Below are positions 60,013-64,000 of a DNA stretch of 64,000 nt, piece by piece. The stretch's first letter is position 1, and each line of letters begins with the position of its first letter. Source of the DNA: Geodermatophilaceae bacterium NBWT11 (GTDB lineage: Bacteria > Actinomycetota > Actinomycetes > Mycobacteriales > Geodermatophilaceae); assembly GCA_014218215.1 (NCBI GenBank), contig CP043652.1:3968001-4032000 (forward strand). The letters run 5' to 3'. The notes beneath the pieces were generated by a model. It ran no database searches. It was given only the letters and a program-made list of their open reading frames with translations, and had not been told where the DNA came from. The position numbers were made by a program, and so were the translations under genes.

Positions 60013-60585
60013 TCAGAGCACCGCGAAGGCCGCCGGCCCCGGGTCCTCGCCGGGGTCGCCGTCCACGAGCACGTCGGCCCGGGCGCGGGTGTCCTCGCGG
60101 GCGAAGACGACCGCCTCGGCGCGCGCCCACTCGGGCTGGAACGCCGTCATCGCGGCACCCCCACGCTCGGCCCAGCGCCGCGCGCACACCTTCGGCGGGG
60201 CCTGCACCCAGACCCGCACGGTGACCAGGTGGTCGATCGCCCGGGCGGCCGCGCCGCAGCCCTCCACCACCAGGTGTGCTCGCGCCGGCACCGTCGTGGG
60301 CACCGTGAAGGCGCCGGCGTGCCAGTCGTAGGCGGCGAAGACGGCGTCCTGGCCGGCCGCCACCGGCGCCAGCACCTGATCGGTGAGGCGCCCGGTGACC
60401 CCGTCCAGCGTCCAGCCGGCGTAGAGGTCGTCCAGGTGCACCACGGGCGCGGCCAGCTCTGCGGCCAGCCGGTCGGCGAACGTCGTCTTGCCCGACCCGG
60501 CGGGGCCGTCGACGCAGACCAGCCGGGTGTCGCCCAGCAGTGGGGGAGCGGCCCGCACCCGGTCGGCGAGGTCGGCGAACCTCAC
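60013..60585 (-). CDS. P-loop kinase of the uridine/nucleoside-kinase type
   Basis: A 190-residue ATPase. Walker A DGPAGSGKTTF is at about residues 26-36, followed by VVHLDDLYAGW, the acceptor-binding strand seen in uridine and (d)NTP kinases. WAREGGAA-like WAERGGAAMTAFQPEW may contact the substrate. It is too short for AAA proteins. The substrate is not assigned. The GTG start overlaps the MBL gene by 4 bp, so the two are co-translated. Confidence 0.85.
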   Translation of the reverse strand: MRFADLADRVRAAPPLLGDTRLVCVDGPAGSGKTTFADRLAAELAAPVVHLDDLYAGWTLDGVTGRLTDQVLAPVAAGQDAVFAAYDWHAGAFTVPTTVPARAHLVVEGCGAAARAIDHLVTVRVWVQAPPKVCARRWAERGGAAMTAFQPEWARAEAVVFAREDTRARADVLVDGDPGEDPGPAAFAVL

Positions 60586-61646
60586 GGCGCGACGGCGGTC
60601 CAGGTCTGCACCGCGTCGCCTGTGCCGACGACGTCCCCGCGGCTGGCCAGCAGCCGGACGTGCGCGTCGGTCTCGGTCACCGCGAACACCCGCATGCTGC
60701 GTTCGTAGGACGACCAGGGCCGCGACCAGGTCAGGTGGGCCGCCAGCTCCCAAGGGGTGCTGCCCGGGTGCGCCCGGACGGCGGCCAGGAGCTCGGCCAG
60801 CCGGGTCTCGTGGTGGGCCTGCAGCTCGGCGGCCCGGGCGGCGAGGCCGGTGAAGCGCCACTCGTGGGCGGGGAGGACCTCGGTGGGCTCGGGCCGGTCC
60901 CCGACGGCGGCCAGCGAGGACAGGTAGTCCCGCAGCGGGTCGGGCGCGCCGCCGGACTCGGTGGAGATGTTGGGGCTGATGCGCGGGAGCACGTGGTCCC
61001 CGGACAGGAACAGGCCGGTGCGCTCCTCGGCGAAACAGAGGTGCCCGGCCGTGTGGCCCGGGGTGTGCACCGCGCGCAGCGACCAGCCGGGGAACGCGGC
61101 CAGGTCGCCGTCGACCAGCTCGCGGTCGGGGACGGCCATCTGGGTGAACCGGGTCCAGCGCTCGGGGTCGCCGACGTCGGCTGCGGCGGTCGCGGGGTCG
61201 GCGCCCAGCCCGACCATGAACGCCACGTTGCGCTCCACCGCCTGGTCGCCGGAGCGCTGCGACCACTGCCGGACGACGTCGCCGTCGGCGGGGTGCATGG
61301 CGATCCACGCGCCGCTGGCCTCCCGCACCCGCGCGGCCAGGCCCAGGTGGTCGTAGTGCATGTGGGTGACCAGCACCCCGGCCACGTCGCCGACGTCGGC
61401 GCCGATGCCGGCCAGCCCGCCGGTCAGGGCCTCCCAGCCGGCGTCGGACTCCCAGCCGCAGTCGACCAGCCCGATCCCGCCGCCCTCGAGGGCGAAGGCG
61501 TAGACCGACACGTAGCGCAGCGGGTTGTGCGGGATGGGGACCGGGATCGACCAGAGGTCCGGGCGCAGCTGCTCGACCGCGGGGAGTTCGCGCGCCTGCC
61601 ACGCGGCGTGCTGGATGCTCCCGGTGATCTCGCTGCTGGTCGACAC
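60582..61646 (-). CDS. MBL-fold metallo-hydrolase
   Basis: A 354-residue metallo-beta-lactamase-fold protein. The metal motif THMHYDHLG is at 94-102, HTPGHTAGH supplies the third His, and LSGDHVLP and LPAHEW complete the site. The C-terminal 100 or so residues form a small winged-helix-like domain (STPWELAAHLTW), as in glyoxalase-II-related and LACTB2-like proteins. GTG 61646 follows TACTGT (61654-61659, reverse strand) by seven bases. The substrate is unknown. Confidence 0.9.
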   Translation of the reverse strand: MSTSSEITGSIQHAAWQARELPAVEQLRPDLWSIPVPIPHNPLRYVSVYAFALEGGGIGLVDCGWESDAGWEALTGGLAGIGADVGDVAGVLVTHMHYDHLGLAARVREASGAWIAMHPADGDVVRQWSQRSGDQAVERNVAFMVGLGADPATAAADVGDPERWTRFTQMAVPDRELVDGDLAAFPGWSLRAVHTPGHTAGHLCFAEERTGLFLSGDHVLPRISPNISTESGGAPDPLRDYLSSLAAVGDRPEPTEVLPAHEWRFTGLAARAAELQAHHETRLAELLAAVRAHPGSTPWELAAHLTWSRPWSSYERSMRVFAVTETDAHVRLLASRGDVVGTGDAVQTWTAVAP

Positions 61647-61664
61647 CCCTGGGACAGTAGGGGG
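61647..61664. promoter_or_regulatory. 18-bp bidirectional promoter, MBL hydrolase / PH-like protein
   Basis: On the minus strand, TACTGT (over 61654-61659) ends seven bases before the MBL start. On the plus strand, GACAGT (61653-61658) ends six bases before the GTG at 61665. The two -10 candidates overlap almost completely around ACAGTA. No ribosome site exists in this gap, so both mRNAs should be leaderless. Confidence 0.5.
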
Positions 61665-62129
61665 GTGACCACTCCAGCGACGCCGCCCACCGTCGAGGCC
61701 ACCCCGCTCCGGATGAGGATCTGGTTCGCGATCAGTGCGGCCCTGGTCGTCGGGGTGATGGTCGCCGTGTCGGTGCTGCTCAAGACCTCGACCACCGGTG
61801 TGGTGGCGTTCCGGACGTCGGACCAGGTGGCCACCATGGGCATCGGGCTCCTGCTGGGCGGGGCGATCCTCTACTGCGCCCGGCCGCGGATGACCGCCGA
61901 CGCCGACGCGGTGACCGTGCGGAACATCGTGGGCACCCACGTGGTGCCCTGGGAGCACGTCCGGGCGGTGCGGTTCGACGAGCACTCGCCCTGGGCCAGC
62001 CTGCTGCTCAGCGACGACGACGAGATGTCGGTGCTGGCCGTGCAGGCCGCCGACGGCGAGCGTGCGGTGCGCGCGGTGGAGGGCATGCGCGCCCTGCTGG
62101 CCGCCAGCCGGGTGGACGGGGTAGTCTGA
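61665..62129 (+). CDS. PH-like domain membrane protein
   Basis: A 154-residue protein. Two hydrophobic helices at about 21-42 and 60-75 are followed by a small beta domain (DADAVTVRNIVGTHVVPWEHVRAVRF and WASLLLSDDDEMSVLAV) of the bacterial PH-like type (DUF/bPH6) common in actinobacteria. It is probably anchored in the membrane with the domain in the cytoplasm. The GTG start is defined by the 18-bp divergent promoter. Its 3' end precedes the infC leader. Confidence 0.85.
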   Translation: MTTPATPPTVEATPLRMRIWFAISAALVVGVMVAVSVLLKTSTTGVVAFRTSDQVATMGIGLLLGGAILYCARPRMTADADAVTVRNIVGTHVVPWEHVRAVRFDEHSPWASLLLSDDDEMSVLAVQAADGERAVRAVEGMRALLAASRVDGVV

Positions 62130-62409
62130 ACGACGCCTCACCCCGCTACATGAGGCGCACCACCGCGACGACCCCGCCCCGGGCCGTCGCACCAAGAGGA
62201 GCCCGCTCCCACCTGGCGCCGTCACAGGCACCCAGGTCACCCGGAAGACCGGGGCCGATCCGTCGGTCCTGGCTCGCCCCACCCCTCACCGGGTCGAGGG
62301 CGTGACCGGACGAGTGGGCCCCGTCGGCACAGCCGACGGGGCCACCACTCGTTGCCGGACTGCCGGGCCGGGACGCTGACTCCTCACCGCAGAACGCAGA
62401 GGAGAGGCC
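62130..62409 (+). promoter_or_regulatory. 280-bp infC leader with strong hairpin
   Basis: No gene is seen. A TAGTCT -10 candidate at 62121-62126 overlaps the end of the upstream gene, so transcription may start near 62133 and make a leader of about 275 nt. GCCTCA...TGAGGC pairs at its beginning. The main structure is at 62311-62351. An AGGAGA ribosome site (62400-62405) precedes the ATC start. Such a long structured leader before infC-rpmI-rplT suggests autoregulation by IF3 or L20, known elsewhere. Confidence 0.6.
62311..62351 (+). ncRNA. Leader stem-loop upstream of infC
   Basis: GCCCCGTCGGC (62318-62328) pairs perfectly with GCCGACGGGGC (62332-62342) across an ACA loop. After a two-base bulge, CGAGTGG (62311-62317) pairs with CCACTCG (62345-62351). 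The 18-bp stem ends about 58 nt before the infC start. It may be an attenuator or an L20-binding structure. No T run follows at once, only TTGCC. Confidence 0.6.
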
Positions 62410-63078
62410 ATCACCGAGCCCCGCATCAACGACCGCATCCGTGTCCCCGAGGTCCGCCTCGTCGGACCCGAGGGCGAGCAGGTCGGCATCGTGCCGATCG
62501 GCGAGGCCCTGCGCCTGGCCCAGGACTCCGAGCTCGACCTCGTCGAGGTCGCTCCCATGGCCCGGCCGCCCGTCGTCAAGCTGATGGACTACGGCAAGTA
62601 CAAGTACGAGGCCGCTCAGAAGGAGCGCGAGGCCCGGCGCAACCAGACGCAGACCGTCATCAAGGAGATGCGTCTGCGCCTGAAGATCGACCCGCACGAC
62701 TACGAGACCAAGAAGGGCCACGTCGTCCGCTTCCTCAAGGGTGGCGACAAGGTCAAGATCACGGTCATGTTCCGTGGTCGTGAGCAGTCGCGGCCCGAGA
62801 TGGGCTACCGACTGCTGCAGCGGCTGGCCGGCGACGTCACCGAACTGGGCGTCGTGGAGTCCAACCCCAAGCAGGACGGCCGCAACATGGTCATGGTCAT
62901 CGCCCCGCACCGGAACCAGGCGGCGCAGCAGGCCCAGATCGTGGAGCGCAAGAAGGCCAAGGCCGCGGAGAACGAGGCCGGGTCCGAGGCCGCCCCCGAG
63001 CAGGAGATGCGGCCCCTGGCCCCCCAGGCGCCGCCGAAGCCGGCGCCGATCGAGCCCGCCGAGGCCGACCAGGCCTGA
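62410..63078 (+). CDS. infC: Translation initiation factor IF-3 (AUC start)
   Basis: A 222-residue IF3 that keeps ribosomal subunits apart and checks the start codon. The N-terminus [19 protein letters not shown], the linker with [16 protein letters not shown], and the C-domain IRLRLKI-like [13 protein letters not shown] are clear. The family N-terminus must begin at ATC 62410, which has an AGGAGA ribosome site. No ATG, GTG or TTG is available there. IF3 discriminates against such codons, so the rare start fits autoregulation as in E. coli (AUU). The C-terminal tail of about 45 residues is Ala/Pro/Glu-rich, as in other actinobacteria. Confidence 0.95.
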   Translation: MTEPRINDRIRVPEVRLVGPEGEQVGIVPIGEALRLAQDSELDLVEVAPMARPPVVKLMDYGKYKYEAAQKEREARRNQTQTVIKEMRLRLKIDPHDYETKKGHVVRFLKGGDKVKITVMFRGREQSRPEMGYRLLQRLAGDVTELGVVESNPKQDGRNMVMVIAPHRNQAAQQAQIVERKKAKAAENEAGSEAAPEQEMRPLAPQAPPKPAPIEPAEADQA

Positions 63079-63111
63079 GCCGGCCCCACACACCGAACGA
63101 GGACTGAGGAC

Positions 63112-63306
63112 ATGCCGAAGAACAAGACCCACAAGGGCACGGCCAAGCGCATCCGCGTGACCGGCACCGGGAAGCTCGTCCGCGAGCACACGAACAACCA
63201 GCACAAGTTCGAGGTGAAGTCCTCCTCGCGCAAGCGCCGGGTCAAGGGCGCCGCCGTGCTGTCCCCCGCCGACGCCCCCCGGATGAAGAAGCTGCTCGGT
63301 CTCTGA
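63112..63306 (+). CDS. rpmI: 50S ribosomal protein L35
   Basis: A 64-residue L35 with the standard MPKNKTHKGTAKR start and a basic SSSRKRRVKG segment. It is a structural protein of the large subunit. It follows infC by 33 bp with a GAGGA ribosome site, and precedes rplT by 42 bp, in the universal infC-rpmI-rplT order. Confidence 0.98.
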   Translation: MPKNKTHKGTAKRIRVTGTGKLVREHTNNQHKFEVKSSSRKRRVKGAAVLSPADAPRMKKLLGL

Positions 63307-63348
63307 CCGGCGCCCCTCTCTCCCCCCTAGACAGACAGGAGCTATCAC

Positions 63349-63738
63349 GTGGCACGCGTGAAGCGGGCGGTCAACGCCCAGAAGAAGCGCCGGACGACCC
63401 TCGAGGCAGCCAGTGGCTACCGGGGTCAGCGTTCGCGGCTGTACCGCAAGGCCAAGGAGCAGCTGCTCCACTCGGCCACCTATGCCTACCGCGACCGCAA
63501 GGTGCGCAAGGGTGACTTCCGCAAGCTGTGGATCACCCGCATCAACGCCGCGGCGCGGCAGAACGACATGACGTACAACCGCTTCATGCAGGGCCTGAAG
63601 CTGGCCGGCATCGAGCTGGACCGCAAGGTCCTCGCCGAGCTGGCCGTCAACGAGCCCGCCGCCTTCGCGGCCCTGGTGGAGACCGCGCGCGCCGCGGTCG
63701 CCGCCGCCCCGAACCAGACCGGCGTCGCCGCCGCTTGA
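63349..63738 (+). CDS. rplT: 50S ribosomal protein L20
   Basis: A 129-residue L20, an early assembly protein that binds 23S r[35 protein letters not shown] and [17 protein letters not shown] are diagnostic. The GTG start has an AGGAG element. In many bacteria L20 also represses this operon by binding its leader, which is relevant to the hairpin upstream of infC. Confidence 0.98.
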   Translation: MARVKRAVNAQKKRRTTLEAASGYRGQRSRLYRKAKEQLLHSATYAYRDRKVRKGDFRKLWITRINAAARQNDMTYNRFMQGLKLAGIELDRKVLAELAVNEPAAFAALVETARAAVAAAPNQTGVAAA

Positions 63739-63745
63739 GTTCCTC

Positions 63746-63791
63746 ACGACGCCGTCGGCGCCGGGCACCCGCCCGGCACCGGCGGCGTCGT
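63746..63791 (+). terminator. Compound hairpin after rplT
   Basis: ACGACGCCG (63746-63754) pairs with CGGCGTCGT (63783-63791). Inside, GCCGGGC (63760-63766) pairs with GCCCGGC (63771-63777) around an ACCC loop. It begins 7 bp after the rplT stop and is 23 bp before the next start. It could end the ribosomal-protein operon or attenuate read-through into the methyltransferase. Confidence 0.6.
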
Positions 63792-63814
63792 CGTGTGTCC
63801 AGGGAGGACCCGCG

Positions 63815-64000
63815 TTGACCGAACCGCTGACCGAGCGCAACGCCCGCGTCGCCGCCGCCCGCAAGCTCACCCGCCGGGCCGGCCGGGACGCCGCCGGGCT
63901 GTTCCTGGCCGAGGGCCGGCAGTCCGTCGTCGAGGCGCTGGAGGCCGGGGCAGCGGCCGAGGTGTTCGCCACCGAGGCCGCCGCCGACGCCCACCGCGAG
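63815..64000 (+). CDS. SpoU/TrmH-family RNA methyltransferase, N-terminal part (partial)
   Basis: The first 62 codons are in the window, and the gene runs off the right edge. TTG at 63815 has a GGAGGA ribosome site about seven bases upstream. The sequence LTERNARVAAARKLTRR, then AGLFLAEGRQSVVEAL, is the substrate-binding N-terminal domain of 23S rRNA 2'-O-methyltransferases of the SpoU family, which usually lie after rplT and before pheS in actinobacteria. The SAM-binding knot is not visible. Confidence 0.85.
   Translation, partial: MTEPLTERNARVAAARKLTRRAGRDAAGLFLAEGRQSVVEALEAGAAAEVFATEAAADAHRE

Noticed and set aside
62491-63078. A shorter infC starting at GTG 62491
   Set aside because: It would remove 27 residues of the conserved IF3 N-terminus (ITEPRIND...), which is intact in frame from ATC 62410 with a good ribosome site.

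Overview
The window is very GC-rich, gene-dense actinobacterial chromosome. GTG starts are common and 4-bp ATGA/GTGA overlaps join many genes. The gene content (mihF-gmk-rpoZ-coaBC-metK-priA next to the pyr operon, a degenerate actinobacterial PriA, an LLM flavin oxidoreductase, a DUF3516 helicase) suggests Geodermatophilales (Blastococcus, Geodermatophilus or Modestobacter type). That placement is inferred from gene content and style, not from a database match. There are no insertion sequences, prophage genes, tRNA or rRNA genes, or CRISPR arrays. It looks like core chromosome with ordinary accessory metabolism.

Layout. (1) 1-8803: the tail of pyrB, then pyrC-carA-carB-pyrK-pyrD-pyrF and a small membrane protein, all translationally coupled: de novo UMP synthesis. 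(2) 8804-15031: mihF, gmk, rpoZ, a terminator, coaBC, metK and priA, covering nucleoid protein, GMP kinase, RNA polymerase omega, CoA, SAM and replication restart. (3) 15044-27563: a small minus-strand gene, then def-fmt-rsmB (formyl-Met processing and 16S methylation), a membrane alpha/beta-hydrolase, an acetyl-CoA synthetase, and rpe-ribD-ribE-ribBA-ribH-hisE-hisG (pentose phosphate, riboflavin, first histidine steps). (4) 27636-36311: an MFS exporter, a DUF2877 (AllH-like) protein, a PucR regulator, a cytosine-deaminase-like amidohydrolase, a DUF998 membrane protein, GntR-YnfA and a zinc alcohol/formaldehyde dehydrogenase. (5) 36292-49865: a PUA/EVE-like protein coupled to a WcbI-like protein, an MFS transporter, malQ, an alpha/beta-hydrolase, a CitE-like lyase, hrpB, an LLM oxidoreductase coupled to a GH13 alpha-glucan enzyme, a membrane protein and an isochorismatase-like hydrolase. 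(6) 49868-61646, mostly minus strand: two TauE/SafE permeases, a DUF3516 helicase, homocysteine S-methyltransferase, ArfB (plus strand), a SAM methyltransferase, an unknown protein, a HemD-like protein, a PuuE-like deacetylase, a YeeE/YedE transporter, a small nucleoside-kinase-like P-loop protein and an MBL hydrolase. (7) 61665-64000: a PH-like membrane protein, a structured leader, infC (AUC start), rpmI, rplT and the start of a SpoU rRNA methyltransferase.

Expression signals. More than a dozen genes have a -10-like hexamer (A at position 2, usually T at position 6) ending 6-8 nt before the start codon, as expected for leaderless mRNAs. Two divergent pairs (mmuM/arfB and MBL/PH) have start codons separated by only 15 and 18 bp, with overlapping -10 elements on the two strands. 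Genes inside operons instead use coupling or Shine-Dalgarno sites. I saw no clear new defence or mobile system. The most unusual items are the ultra-compact bidirectional promoters, the PucR/DUF2877/amidohydrolase cluster whose amidohydrolase lacks a usual metal ligand, the WcbI-EVE pair, non-canonical starts (CTG for fmt, ATC for infC), and several strong inverted repeats between convergent genes.
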